A stretch of DNA of 64,000 nt from Desulfobacter sp. (GCA_028768525.1 CP054837.1:1532001-1596000); one strand, 5' to 3'. Counted from the stretch's first letter, positions 28,184 to 37,517 are shown. The notes: generated from the sequence alone by a model not told the origin. Made by a program: numbers and translations.

Positions 28184-29335
28184 CTAATCCAAATGATCCA
28201 CCAGGAAGGAGGCCAGGTCTGTAATCTCAATATCGTGGTCTGTATTCTTCTGTGCACAGGTCAGGTGGATCTGGCACTTGGGACAGGCCGTTACAATGGC
28301 CGAGGCACCCGCAGCCGCAGCTTCCTTCAGCCGCAGGCTCTGCATGGCCTTGGAACAGGCGGAGCACTGCATCCACCCGGTGGTGCCGCAGCAGACGGCA
28401 TTTTCCCTGTTATGCTCCATCTCGGCCAGCTCGACCCCCGCAACTTCCCGGATCAATTCCCGGGGAGCCTCGTAGATGCCTGACCGGCGGCCCAGGCGGC
28501 AGGGATCCTGATAGGTCACTACACGGGCCTGACGCCCCTGCCCCTCGCCGGCCGTAAAGGACAAATCAGATTCCGCCAGCTGCCGGGCCAGAAACTCGGT
28601 GATATGGACCAGTTCGAATTCCAGGGGACCGAACCGGTGGGCATAGACCTCACGGAACATGGAATAGCCTTCGGGACAGCCGAAAATCACCGTTTTTGCC
28701 CCTGAGGCCCGGATGGCTTCAATGTTGCGCTTCGCCAGGACCGCCACGGTATCGTCATCCCCGTTCCAGTGGGCATCATGCCCGCAACAGCACTCCTGCT
28801 CGGATACCACGGGAGTAATCCCCAGTCTGTTGAGCAGCTTTAAATTATTTTTGGCGGTTTGGATCATCTCAAGATCCAGGTATTGAAAGGCCACATCATA
28901 TTGGGCAATGCAGCCGGAAAAATAAAAATAATCCCCGGTTTCGGCAATTTCGCCGGCATCCTTTGCCCAGGCGGTCCGGCCGGCGCCGGCTGCGGTGCCG
29001 CCGTTTTGAATCTGGGCCTTCTGGATATTGGTCATGGTCTGGAACATGCCGTGGTGGCTGAGTTTGGGCACATTCCCCTTTTCCCGTGCCTTGTTCCTGA
29101 ACTCGCGGATAAACCCGGGGAAATCGATTTCCACCGGGCACCGGTCCGAACACCGGGAACAGGAGAGGCAGGCCCAGAGGTCCTGGCTGTCCAGGATTTC
29201 TCCCTGGGGATCCGCCATGGCCCGTTTGATCATCTGCCTGGGGGAGAACCCCTCAAGCGACATGGCCACCGGGCAGGACCCGGTGCAGACCCCGCACTCC
29301 ATACAATAATCGATCTGCTGTTGTGAAAGCTGCAT
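28184..29335 (-). CDS. HdrCB-like fusion: ferredoxin plus CCG-domain reductase
   Basis: 383 aa. The N-terminal HdrC-like domain has CMECGVCTGSCP and CLSCSRCSDRCP. The C-terminal HdrB-like part has two CCG modules: SEQECCCGHDAHW with FSGCIAQYD before it, and ENAVCCGTTGWMQCS with VTYQDPCRLGRRS before it; these typically bind noncubane [4Fe-4S] clusters at a disulfide-reducing site. It is cytoplasmic. As the first gene of the Hdr/Fdh operon it would be the terminal disulfide- (or other thiol-) reducing subunit that accepts electrons from HdrA. The natural substrate in sulfate reducers is not settled. Confidence 0.85.
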   Translation of the reverse strand: MQLSQQQIDYCMECGVCTGSCPVAMSLEGFSPRQMIKRAMADPQGEILDSQDLWACLSCSRCSDRCPVEIDFPGFIREFRNKAREKGNVPKLSHHGMFQTMTNIQKAQIQNGGTAAGAGRTAWAKDAGEIAETGDYFYFSGCIAQYDVAFQYLDLEMIQTAKNNLKLLNRLGITPVVSEQECCCGHDAHWNGDDDTVAVLAKRNIEAIRASGAKTVIFGCPEGYSMFREVYAHRFGPLEFELVHITEFLARQLAESDLSFTAGEGQGRQARVVTYQDPCRLGRRSGIYEAPRELIREVAGVELAEMEHNRENAVCCGTTGWMQCSACSKAMQSLRLKEAAAAGASAIVTACPKCQIHLTCAQKNTDHDIEITDLASFLVDHLD

Positions 29336-29461
29336 TATTATATTCCAAAGGTTTTAAAAACAACAAAACCAGGCCGGCTGCATCCGCAGTCAACCCGCTC
29401 ACCATTAATCGTTATAACCTGCCTGATTTTTTCAAAAACGACGACCCTTCGCTCAGCTTAT

Positions 29462-29485
29462 AAAAAAATCTTCCGGCCCTCCGGA
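29462..29485 (-). terminator. Candidate intrinsic terminator
   Basis: On the minus strand, TCCGG-AGGG-CCGGA is followed by a run of seven T after three bases. It lies downstream of the mannosyltransferase gene and upstream of the Hdr operon. Confidence 0.55.
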
Positions 29486-29507
29486 TATACTTGCCCAGAG
29501 GAATCAT

Positions 29508-29536
29508 AGCCTAAAGGGAAATAACAGGTTCGTCAA
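29508..29536 (-). promoter_or_regulatory. Possible sigma-70 promoter upstream of the Hdr operon
   Basis: On the minus strand TTGACG (29536-29531) and TAGGCT (29513-29508) are 17 bases apart. The candidate terminator at 29462-29485 lies just downstream of the predicted start, so this would be an attenuated leader or a false promoter. Confidence 0.3.
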
Positions 29537-29598
29537 GAATTGATTTAAAATTTCCAACACTGATTTATCCCACTGTTTTAATAGGAATTTTGCCGCAT

Positions 29599-30696
29599 TC
29601 AAAGACATTTCCGCCCCGCAACATCCTCAAGCATATCATCATAGCCCCCAATCATCGCCTCCCATGAAAAAGAGGCGGCATGCTCAGCCAGGCGATTGCG
29701 GGCGGGAAGAACGCCTGCCGGATGCTGGAGGATCCGTGAAAGCCGGTCTTCCAGTCCGGATTCGGATTCGTAGATAACATCATCCCGGCAGTCTTCAGGT
29801 ATGAGTTCGGGATAGGACAGCCTGTCCGGCAGCAGGGGGAAACAACCGTGGGCCACCGCTTCCATTATTGAAATACCGAAATTTTCCTGGTCCGCCGTGC
29901 TCACGGCCACGGTTCCCCGGGAGAGCCAGGAGAGGTAATCCCGCCGGGATGCCTGGAATCCGAAGGCCCGGAGTTCGGACCTGAACTCTTCTTTTGCCCG
30001 GTCAAAAACCGGAGGGGCGTTGTCGTACTGCTCGCCCAGAACCGCCAGTGAAAAAGCCGTTCCCCTGGATTTAATATGCCGAAGCGCCCTAAAAAAACCA
30101 TCGGGATTTTTATCGTATTCCCACCGGTGGTTCCAGACAACCAGGGGCGGGACCGTGTCATTGGCCCCGACCTGGGAGGCCCGTAATGGCAATCGGCATC
30201 CCGGATAAAGCACCCCTGATTTTTCCCCAATGGCATCCAGCATCCAGGACGGCCGGGCATCGGGCATCTTCCGGACCAGCCTGCGGGCGGCGGTAAAAAA
30301 ATCATCCATATGGAAACGGGAATTAAAGAGCACCCGGTCCGCGGCCAGGGCGGAAACCATATTGGTAAAGCCCAGATGGAAATCTCGCCGCTCCCCAGGG
30401 GCCAGGGGATAGGTGAGCTGATTCTCATGGAAATAGAGGACAATGGGTGGGCATCCCGGCCCAGCCAGTGCCTTGAAATCGGTGAGATCCACCATGTCCG
30501 TGGCAAAAATCAGGTCGTATGCAGAAATATTTTCAATGCGCCGGATAAATTCCAGGGCCGCCCCCCGCATCCGCCATTTCCAAAACCGGGGCGGCAGGCT
30601 GAGAATCTCCACCTCATGGCTGGAATATTCGGCAAAACCGTCGGCCACATCCCTGTGTGAACCGCCGTAAAATGATTCAAGATAGAGAATTTTCAC
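29599..30696 (-). CDS. tRNA-queuosine alpha-mannosyltransferase-like (DUF3524)
   Basis: 365 aa. The N-terminus MKILYLESFYGGSH with SLPPRFWKWRMRGAALEF and YFHENQLTYP is characteristic of the DUF3524 domain of QTMAN, the glycosyltransferase that adds mannose to queuosine-34 of tRNA(Asp). The C-terminal part has a GT-B nucleotide-sugar site (VVWNHRWEYDKNPDGF, ADQENFGISIMEAVAHG). The expected donor is GDP-mannose and the reaction is cytoplasmic. The animal function is known; the bacterial function is inferred from homology and from the queuosine operon at 48785-51335 in this window. It is isolated in its own transcription unit. Confidence 0.85.
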   Translation of the reverse strand: MKILYLESFYGGSHRDVADGFAEYSSHEVEILSLPPRFWKWRMRGAALEFIRRIENISAYDLIFATDMVDLTDFKALAGPGCPPIVLYFHENQLTYPLAPGERRDFHLGFTNMVSALAADRVLFNSRFHMDDFFTAARRLVRKMPDARPSWMLDAIGEKSGVLYPGCRLPLRASQVGANDTVPPLVVWNHRWEYDKNPDGFFRALRHIKSRGTAFSLAVLGEQYDNAPPVFDRAKEEFRSELRAFGFQASRRDYLSWLSRGTVAVSTADQENFGISIMEAVAHGCFPLLPDRLSYPELIPEDCRDDVIYESESGLEDRLSRILQHPAGVLPARNRLAEHAASFSWEAMIGGYDDMLEDVAGRKCL

Positions 30697-30721
30697 GTTG
30701 CCATTCTTTGAGTCAATGGGT

Positions 30722-31588
30722 TCATTGGGTAATGGAGAGCAGATGCCGGTTATAGTAGACCCTTACCTCGTCAAGCTCGTCCCCGGTATAAAGGCGTTCC
30801 ACTTCCCTGCGGAAATCTGCCATGGGCCGCAGCCGGTTGAGGGCTGCATTGATATCCGTTATCAATGCCCTTCCCCACTCATTTTTCGGGCATGCAATAT
30901 AAACATAGTAAAATGGAGCAATTTCTGTGATGGGAACAAGGACGAACCGCCCCTTGAATTCCGGGAAATGGCGGTCAAGGGTATGGCGGATAACAAAGGG
31001 ATACTCCAGGATATAATCCACCCGCTTCATTGCCAGCATTTTAATATAGGTCTGCTCATCAATGATGCATCTGGTGATATTGGAACGGCCCTTGTAAATG
31101 GCCAGTATCCGGTCGATATCTGTGGAATAGGATCGTTTTTTAATGAGCAGTCCCCGGAAGCGTTTATCGGTGATGATATCGACAATCGAAAGGGAGGCCG
31201 GAGACCCGATCCGCTCATAGGTGTCCTTTCCCATGACGATACGGTTGGGAAGGGTGAGGCTGACGGGAATGGAAAACTGGGCAACAGCCTCCCGTTCGGG
31301 GGTTTTATAGACCATGCAGTTGCACAGCTTTTCCCCTTTTTCCACAAAAAACCAGAACCGGTTCCATCTCATTTCACGGGTGGCATGCTCGTAATTGCCG
31401 AGCCGCTGCATTATCAGCTTGAGTTGGTTGCCGACCTGGCCGCCGGTGATTTGCCTGGATGAGGGATCCAGTTCCATCACGGGGGGCCAGTGGGTCGTCA
31501 TCCATGTGATCCTCTCCTGGCCTGTGCCCTGGGGGGGATGGCCCAGACCGAGGATCAAGATCACTAGCATATATTTGTAAAAACGCAT
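30722..31588 (-). CDS. Periplasmic amino-acid-binding-like protein (SBP_bac_3)
   Basis: 288 aa. A signal peptide (residues 3-20) precedes a family 3 extracellular solute-binding-like fold, with ITWMTTHWPPVMELDPSSRQITGGQVGNQL at the N-terminus and FSIPVSLTLPNRIVMGK in the middle. Stand-alone members occur as single periplasmic proteins without transporter genes, and none is nearby here. Ligand unknown. ATG 31588 has GAGGGGA just upstream. Confidence 0.7.
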   Translation of the reverse strand: MRFYKYMLVILILGLGHPPQGTGQERITWMTTHWPPVMELDPSSRQITGGQVGNQLKLIMQRLGNYEHATREMRWNRFWFFVEKGEKLCNCMVYKTPEREAVAQFSIPVSLTLPNRIVMGKDTYERIGSPASLSIVDIITDKRFRGLLIKKRSYSTDIDRILAIYKGRSNITRCIIDEQTYIKMLAMKRVDYILEYPFVIRHTLDRHFPEFKGRFVLVPITEIAPFYYVYIACPKNEWGRALITDINAALNRLRPMADFRREVERLYTGDELDEVRVYYNRHLLSITQ

Positions 31589-31745
31589 TCCCCTCACGGC
31601 TTATGGTAACCTAGGACGATTTTGAAATAAATTCTGGAACAGTCTACCATATTCCAATGCATTTGCACAATCTTTGGGGTCTTTTGCACTCCCCTCCTGC
31701 TCAGTGCTCAGGCATATGTTGTGGGGGAATCAAGCGGCGGCCGGG

Positions 31746-32408
31746 TTATGCCCCCGTCTCTTCAGGCAAATGCACATAGGTGTACGGGGTTTCGCTGCGG
31801 CTGGCACCAAGCAGGGCAGAAAGGGAGTTCCCCGATGCCTTGATTTGATTATACTGGTTGGCCAGGGCCATGGCCCCGTCCCAGCCCTGGGTGTCATCCA
31901 TATAATCCACCATGCTTGTCCCGCCGGAGCTCAGCTTCTCGGTAAAGGACACCACCTCCTGATTGGCACTGAGCTGCTTAAACGCCGCCATGAATTCCTC
32001 GTCTTCGTTTAAGGTATTTTGCAATTTTGATTTTCCGGAAAAGGATTCGGATATGGTCAGTTTGTTATCTGAATCCAGGGAAAGGCTGATCTTCTGGCCG
32101 CTGTCAATCCCAAGGGAATTCATGGTCCGGGCCAAAGCATCGGCCACGGTTTTTTCCCTGTCCTCCGCGGCAGCTTTGAAATCATCCAGGGAAAGCCGTC
32201 CCGTGGGCGCCAGACCCATTGATTCCCGGAGGCGGGCCTGTGCAACCGCCTTGGATAAGGAAACCGTTACATCCTGGTCGTTTGATGCCTCTGCGGTCTC
32301 ATTTTTGTTTCCCTGGGTGCCTGAACTTTTCTGGGTTGCAAGGGTTTCTCCGGCCGACTGGTAGAGACTGCCCGATGAATACGGATTTATACTGGTAATG
32401 GATGACAT
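31746..32408 (-). CDS. Hypothetical Ser/Thr-rich protein
   Basis: 220 aa, family not recognised. The N-terminus is rich in Ser, Gly, Asn and Gln (SSITSINPYSSGSLYQ) and lacks a signal peptide. The middle is acidic and helical (LSLDDFKAAAEDREKTVADAL, SLGIDSGQKISLSLD). A GGGAGA RBS supports the start. The composition is reminiscent of surface- or flagellum-associated proteins, but no function can be given. Confidence 0.6.
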   Translation of the reverse strand: MSSITSINPYSSGSLYQSAGETLATQKSSGTQGNKNETAEASNDQDVTVSLSKAVAQARLRESMGLAPTGRLSLDDFKAAAEDREKTVADALARTMNSLGIDSGQKISLSLDSDNKLTISESFSGKSKLQNTLNEDEEFMAAFKQLSANQEVVSFTEKLSSGGTSMVDYMDDTQGWDGAMALANQYNQIKASGNSLSALLGASRSETPYTYVHLPEETGA

Positions 32409-32655
32409 AACTTTCTCCCTTCAATGCTATTGCAAATGGATATCAGCAAAAGCCATGCCACCCGTTCCCTATCTGTAACAGGCTGCTATATCAGGGGATA
32501 CTGCCCCCCGATCTTTCACCTGAGTAAAAACTGCTTGCCCGCACCAGCGGAAAGGGGAATTTTTTGCCCGGCCGCCCTCCCTGGAAACGATACAGGGCCT
32601 CTCCTGGGAAAACCTGGGGATAATTAAACGCCCCTGCCCATGGTGTGAGAGGTAA

Positions 32656-33876
32656 TCAGAACCTGATGGTGGTTTCCAGGAAAAAACCGTCCAATGCAAA
32701 ATCTGTCGTATCCGTAGACATAAGCTGCGCATCCACATCGTCGGTAACCAGCCGCGCGGTTGTTATATTGAACCAGTTCTGCCATTCATAGCCCAGCTGG
32801 GCACGGAATTCCATGCCGTTTTGCATCTGGTAGGCATAGGCCAGGCCTGTGCGCATTTCGATCACCGGCACCACGCGGCTGCTGCCGCTGTCCTCAAGAT
32901 CCATCAGCAGTACCGGTGTCACGACCCCGATATTCCGATCGTACTGGCTCAATGCTGCGTCGGCCTTGCCCATGAGAAGCGATCCCCCAAGGGAACCAAT
33001 GAGACTGAAGCCCTTGCCCATGTACCAGTCGACGCCGGCGCCGAGGCGGGGCCCCCAACCGGTAAAATCACTTCTGCTCTGAACGTCTGAAATACGGAAA
33101 TTGACCGGAGAAAAATCCTGCCGGTACTGGATGTCCAGTGTCTGCTTCAGCCGGGCATACCGCAATCCGGCCTCGCCGGACAGGCTCAGGCTGCGGCCCA
33201 AATCAAATGACTTTTTGGCGCTGATATCAAACTGGTCCACATCCAGTGCATATTCGGCACGGGCGGAGGTCACATCGTTATCATCAATCACGCCGTCGAC
33301 ATGGAGCCATGAGCCCCATAATTCACCGCCCGCAGGGCGTTGTGCGTCACTGCTTGTATTAGATTTAAGCTTTAAAAAATCTGCCTGGATCGATGAGCCC
33401 GGGCTGAAGTCATACCCAAGGGAAAAGCGCCCCCCGCCGTCGTAACCGGGATCGATTTCCCTGGAACTGCCCTCCAGTTTATTGTCCGATACCGGGTCAA
33501 CAACCACATAGTCGAGGTGACTGCGGGACGGCCGCCAGTAGACCCCCTGGACTGACGCATGGAATCCGGTCCCGGTCTTTTCTTCCGCGATGGCCGGATC
33601 GGCGGGGGAAGCCTTTGATCCGGCGTTTTGGGCCTGTGCTTTGAGCCGCGCGAGTTCCGCGTTGGCCCGGGCGGCTTCTTCCTTTGCGGCAGCGGTTTCC
33701 CTGCGGGCCTTTTTAACTTCAGCCAGCGCCTTGTCCGCCTGTTCCATGGCGGTTTCAAACCGGCGTTCCATTGACTTGATCATTTCGAGCAGTTCGGCGT
33801 TGGTCGGTTCATTGGCCCGGATACTGCCCGGCAAACTCAGAATCAGAACGAACACAGCAATGATGCATCTTTTCAC
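32656..33876 (-). CDS. Lpg1974-like outer-membrane pore protein
   Basis: 406 aa. A signal peptide is followed by a coiled coil of about 60 residues (NAELLEMIKSMERRFETAM and on) and a beta-barrel region with alternating aromatic strands; the last residue is Phe (FLETTIRF), the outer-membrane assembly signal. The N-terminal coiled coil plus barrel fits Lpg1974/MOMP-like porins. GTG 33876 is preferred, since AAAGGAGA lies just before it; an in-frame TTG at 33897 overlaps the leader. Confidence 0.78.
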   Translation of the reverse strand: MKRCIIAVFVLILSLPGSIRANEPTNAELLEMIKSMERRFETAMEQADKALAEVKKARRETAAAKEEAARANAELARLKAQAQNAGSKASPADPAIAEEKTGTGFHASVQGVYWRPSRSHLDYVVVDPVSDNKLEGSSREIDPGYDGGGRFSLGYDFSPGSSIQADFLKLKSNTSSDAQRPAGGELWGSWLHVDGVIDDNDVTSARAEYALDVDQFDISAKKSFDLGRSLSLSGEAGLRYARLKQTLDIQYRQDFSPVNFRISDVQSRSDFTGWGPRLGAGVDWYMGKGFSLIGSLGGSLLMGKADAALSQYDRNIGVVTPVLLMDLEDSGSSRVVPVIEMRTGLAYAYQMQNGMEFRAQLGYEWQNWFNITTARLVTDDVDAQLMSTDTTDFALDGFFLETTIRF

Positions 33877-34201
33877 AGCTCTCTCCTTTACCCTCAACTC
33901 AGCGTTAACTTGATCACATCTCCTTCCGGTTCAACACGAGGCTGAACCGGTTGCCACCTATGAACTTTGCACTGTATATAAGCCCGCCCAAAGGAATCAA
34001 GAAAAACAATTGTGAAAACCAGTGAAAGTTCCATAACCACCCGGAAATGCTGATAAAAACACGACAGAGGGTTCGGCAAATCCATCCAAGGGCGGACAGT
34101 TGAATTCTCCATACATGGTCCTGTTCCCTGGCCCGGCCGGGCTTTACATCCCCCATAAACTGGTTTATACATTTTTCGGACACCGGCGATAATGGGCCGG
34201 G
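33877..34201. other. Divergent intergenic region
   Basis: Lies between the porin (minus) and gluQ (plus). It must contain both promoters. The minus-strand frames in it do not look coding, and no RNA or repeat was recognised. Confidence 0.4.
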
Positions 34202-35155
34202 ATGCAAAAAATTATGATACGGATACCCGCCACAGGAACAGACAAGCCTATGCCCCGAGTACTTCCCCCGATTCATATTCCGGCACTGCCGGAAACGCTG
34301 GTTTCCAGACTGGCCCCCACCCCCAGCGGATTCCTCCATCTGGGCAATGCCGTCAATTTTCTGGTTACCTGGGCCCTGGTCAGGCGCCGGGGCGGTATTC
34401 TTCACCTGCGCATCGACGATATGGACGGCATCCGCTTCCGCCAGGATATTCTTGAAGATATTTTCCACGGCCTGGACTGGCTGGGCCTGGACTGGGACAT
34501 GGGCCCCCAAGGCCCGGATGAATTTCACCGAACATTTTCCCTCCAGGCCAAAAAGGAATATTACCGTGAACGGATGACAACCCTCGGTGCAGCCTCCGGC
34601 AGCACCTTTGCCTGTGAATGCAGCAGGGCTGCCATCAAAAAGATTTCCCCCAGCGGCATTTACCCCGGCACCTGCCGGCGGGCGGGCCACCCCTTTATTC
34701 CCGGCAAAAATGCCATCCGCCTGAAAGTAGCCCGCAACAGCATCGTCCGCGCCGGGGGGCAACAAATCAACCTCGCCGACACCTTTGGAGATTTTGTCCT
34801 CTGGCGCCGGGATGACCAGCCCAGCTATCAGCTGGCCAGCCTGCTGGAAGATGACAGTTCAGGTATCAATCTCATCGTCCGGGGGGAAGATTTGCTTCTT
34901 TCAACGGCGGCCCAGCGCTACACGGCCGCCCTCTTCGGCCTGTCGTCCTTCCCGGCCTGCCGGATCCTTCACCACGGCCTGCTCCTGGGCACGGACGGAG
35001 AAAAGCTCTCAAAGTCAAGGGGGGCATACGCCCTCAAAGATATCCGGGAATCCGGGCAGGGGCCGCAAAAGGCGTTCAGGGAAGCGGCAAGGGTGCTCGG
35101 CCTGCCGAAAAACGAAATTTTTGCGGCCCGGGATCTGCTGAACCACCCGGTTTAG
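34202..35155 (+). CDS. gluQ: Glutamyl-queuosine tRNA(Asp) synthetase
   Basis: 317 aa. It resembles the catalytic core of glutamyl-tRNA synthetase without the anticodon-binding domain. The HIGH-like PSGFLHLGNAVNF and the KMSKS-like GEKLSKSRGA are present, as is the zinc-binding cluster FACECSRAA...YPGTCR. Such proteins charge glutamate onto queuosine-34 of tRNA(Asp) rather than onto the 3' end. The N-terminal extension (about 45 residues) suggests the true start could be ATG 34250. The queuosine operon lies 14 kb downstream. Confidence 0.85.
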   Translation: MQKIMIRIPATGTDKPMPRVLPPIHIPALPETLVSRLAPTPSGFLHLGNAVNFLVTWALVRRRGGILHLRIDDMDGIRFRQDILEDIFHGLDWLGLDWDMGPQGPDEFHRTFSLQAKKEYYRERMTTLGAASGSTFACECSRAAIKKISPSGIYPGTCRRAGHPFIPGKNAIRLKVARNSIVRAGGQQINLADTFGDFVLWRRDDQPSYQLASLLEDDSSGINLIVRGEDLLLSTAAQRYTAALFGLSSFPACRILHHGLLLGTDGEKLSKSRGAYALKDIRESGQGPQKAFREAARVLGLPKNEIFAARDLLNHPV

Positions 35156-35261
35156 GGCCCCAGATTGACGAACGGGCCCGTTTAACGCAATTGTCTTTTG
35201 CATCATACCGGCCAAAGGTGTATGATGCCTTATTATCAATTCATATTCATAGGAGACCATC

Positions 35262-36050
35262 ATGAAATGCCACGAAGTTGATTATGAAATATTCGGCGAT
35301 GATATGCAGACCGTTGAGGTGGAACTGGATCCCGGGGAAACCGTCATTGCAGAGGCAGGCGCCATGAACTGGATGGAGGAGGGCGTTGCATTTGAAGCCA
35401 AAATGGGGGACGGTTCCGAACCGGACAAAGGGTTTATGGGCAAACTCTTTGATGCGGGGAAGCGGGCAGTGACCGGGGAATCCCTGTTCATGACCCATTT
35501 TACCAACCAGGGTATGGGCAAGCAGCGGGTGGCCTTTTCCGCCCCCTACCCCGGTAAAATCATCCCCGTGGATATGGGCCAAATCGGCGGAGAGCTGATC
35601 TGCCAGAAAGACGCCTTTCTCTGCGCCGCCCTGGGCACCAAAGTCACCATTGCCTTTAACAAAAAACTGGGGGCCGGCTTTTTCGGGGGCGAAGGCTTTA
35701 TCCTCCAGCGCCTGGTGGGGGACGGTATGGCCTTTGTCCACGCCGGGGGCACCATTGTTAAAAAGGAATTGAACGGCGAAACCCTGAGGGTGGACACGGG
35801 GTGTATTGTGGGATTCAGCCCGGGAATAGACTACGATATCCAGCGGGCCGGCAACCTGAAATCCATGTTTTTCGGAGGGGAAGGGCTTTTCCTGGCCACC
35901 CTGAGCGGATACGGTTCCGTCTACCTCCAGAGCCTCCCCTTTTCCAGGCTGGCCGACCGGGTCATCCAGCATGCCCCGTCTGCGGGCGGCAGCAGCAAAG
36001 GGGAAGGGTCGGTACTGGGGAGCATCGGCCGGATGCTGGACGGGGACTAA
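35262..36050 (+). CDS. AIM24/TIGR00266 family protein
   Basis: 262 aa cytoplasmic protein with the repeated beta-sandwich pattern of the TIGR00266 family: VDYEIFGDDMQTVEVELDPGETVIAEAGAM, then FLCAALGTKVTIAF and GGTIVKKELNGETLRVDTGCIVGF. Homologs are widespread but poorly defined; the mitochondrial relative AIM24 affects membrane organisation. RBS AGGAG is eight bases before ATG. A terminator hairpin follows the stop. Confidence 0.82.
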   Translation: MKCHEVDYEIFGDDMQTVEVELDPGETVIAEAGAMNWMEEGVAFEAKMGDGSEPDKGFMGKLFDAGKRAVTGESLFMTHFTNQGMGKQRVAFSAPYPGKIIPVDMGQIGGELICQKDAFLCAALGTKVTIAFNKKLGAGFFGGEGFILQRLVGDGMAFVHAGGTIVKKELNGETLRVDTGCIVGFSPGIDYDIQRAGNLKSMFFGGEGLFLATLSGYGSVYLQSLPFSRLADRVIQHAPSAGGSSKGEGSVLGSIGRMLDGD

Positions 36051-36117
36051 TCCGCCGGCAGTGAATGCAACAATGCCGGTATCATGGCGGCGCCTCCCGG
36101 CATAAGGTTATAAATTA

Positions 36118-36159
36118 AAAAGCGGGCCCGGTATCCAAAGGGATACCGGGCCCGCTTTT
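36118..36159. terminator. Bidirectional intrinsic terminator
   Basis: Perfect 19-bp stem (AAAA-GCGGGCCCGGTATCC and complement) with AAAG loop and T/A tails on both strands. It separates the AIM24-like gene and the PilZ gene, which converge. Confidence 0.9.
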
Positions 36160-36211
36160 ATTATAATTTAGGCGCGGATTCAGGAGTTCCCGAAGGTCCA
36201 CCTGAATTGAT

Positions 36212-36616
36212 TTAAGCCGGCTGGTCCTGGATCGTCTTGCGCAATGCCTGTTTTATTCTGGATACATGGGCGGCCACTCTCTCAATATCGGGATCCGGCA
36301 TATTCACCCATTCAATACCGCTTCCCCGCCTGCCGTTTCTCCCGCTGGAACAATGGACCAGCCTGGCGGTTAGACGCTTCACCTTATCACCGGGAAGGAT
36401 CAGTTCACAGCCGCCGATGACCTGGTCCGTTTCAAAATCGGCGGTTTCCATTCCCTGGATCCGGACCCCTCCGGGACTGATGTCGGCGACAGGATAACGC
36501 TCTCCCCCTAAAACAGCCGAAATTCCTGATTTCGGCCCCACCGGCACCCGGAAGGACTTACGGATGGCACGGATGGTATCACTCCTGTCAGAATTGATTG
36601 ACGTATTCTCCCCCAT
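36212..36616 (-). CDS. PilZ-domain c-di-GMP-binding protein
   Basis: 134 aa single-domain PilZ protein. The ligand motif is visible as IRKSFRVPV (RxxxR-like) and, about 24 residues later, DISPGGVRI (the D/NxSxxG motif). It likely binds cyclic di-GMP and relays it to motility, adhesion or exopolysaccharide targets. No diguanylate cyclase is nearby. RBS AAGGAG precedes ATG 36616. Confidence 0.82.
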   Translation of the reverse strand: MGENTSINSDRSDTIRAIRKSFRVPVGPKSGISAVLGGERYPVADISPGGVRIQGMETADFETDQVIGGCELILPGDKVKRLTARLVHCSSGRNGRRGSGIEWVNMPDPDIERVAAHVSRIKQALRKTIQDQPA

Positions 36617-36992
36617 GGGTCTCTCCTTTTTCTTTTGTACGATATTCTTTTTTAATCCCGGGACTTATTCAGATATACCAATTATATTACAAGCGATCAA
36701 GTAAAATGGCAGTGCCGTAATCCGGCACCGGCAAATAAAAGGAATCTGAAGCCCCCCTTTTCCTCGGCCTCCGCCGCCCATGCCGGGGCCGCCCCTTTAA
36801 CTGAATAAAACGGATAGGCCTGGGCCTGGGTTTTTAATGGCAATTGAATGGGAAATATTATATTCTTGAAGGTACCTCAGCATCATACGTTGCGACATCT
36901 GATCCGGTTTGAAAAATCTGTACAGATCAGAGCAGGATCTTGTGTTCCCTATCTTTCAATACAGATATTACCATATCTAAAAGGAGGGTGTC
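36617..36992. other. Divergent intergenic region
   Basis: Lies between PilZ (minus) and the universal stress protein (plus). A small hairpin GTGCCG-TAATC-CGGCAC lies near 36712-36728. No gene or RNA was recognised. Confidence 0.4.
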
Positions 36993-37460
36993 ATGGTGAA
37001 TATCAAAAAAATCCTTGCTCCGACGGATTGTTCCCAACCGTCTTCGGAAGCATTATTATATGCAGACCGAATCGCCAGTACCTTTAATGCCGATCTGACT
37101 GTGCTCAGGGTATTCCTCCCACCGGCGGCCCACAAATACACCGAAGCCAGTTATTCACTCAGGGATATTCCAAAACAGAAAAGTTGGGAGCAACAGGAAG
37201 AGATAAAGGTCTTCTGGCAGAGCATCGTCAAGGACGGGGTCGCCCCGGCCTTTGTTAATTTAACCGGCGACCCCTTTGATGAAATCATACATTATGCCAC
37301 ACAGAATGATGTGGATATGATTGTCATGGGGACCCACGGGTACACCGGTTTCAAGCACATCTTCATGGGGAGTGTGGCGGAAAAAGTCGTGCGGTACTCC
37401 CCGGTGCCCGTGCTCACGGTGAAACAGAAAGGCTTTGAATACAGCCGGGCCGGAGAATAA
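36993..37460 (+). CDS. Universal stress protein (UspA family)
   Basis: 155 aa. Typical single Usp domain: NIKKILAPTDCSQPSSEAL at the start and the ATP-binding loop MGTHGYTGFKHIFMGSVAEKVV near residues 110-131, followed by SPVPVLTVK. It likely forms ATP-binding dimers and responds to stress; its exact role is unknown. AGGAGG is four bases before ATG. Confidence 0.88.
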   Translation: MVNIKKILAPTDCSQPSSEALLYADRIASTFNADLTVLRVFLPPAAHKYTEASYSLRDIPKQKSWEQQEEIKVFWQSIVKDGVAPAFVNLTGDPFDEIIHYATQNDVDMIVMGTHGYTGFKHIFMGSVAEKVVRYSPVPVLTVKQKGFEYSRAGE

Positions 37461-37488
37461 TAAAACACGAAGAAAAAAAGCATTGCAA

Positions 37489-37504
37489 AACCAGGTACCT
37501 GGTT
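37489..37504. repeat. 16-bp perfect palindrome
   Basis: AACCAGGTACCTGGTT lies between the Usp gene and the radical SAM gene, 13 bases before the latter's start. It could be an operator for a dimeric regulator or a structured leader. No partner copy was noticed in the window. Confidence 0.5.
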
Positions 37505-37517
37505 GTAAAGAAAACCA

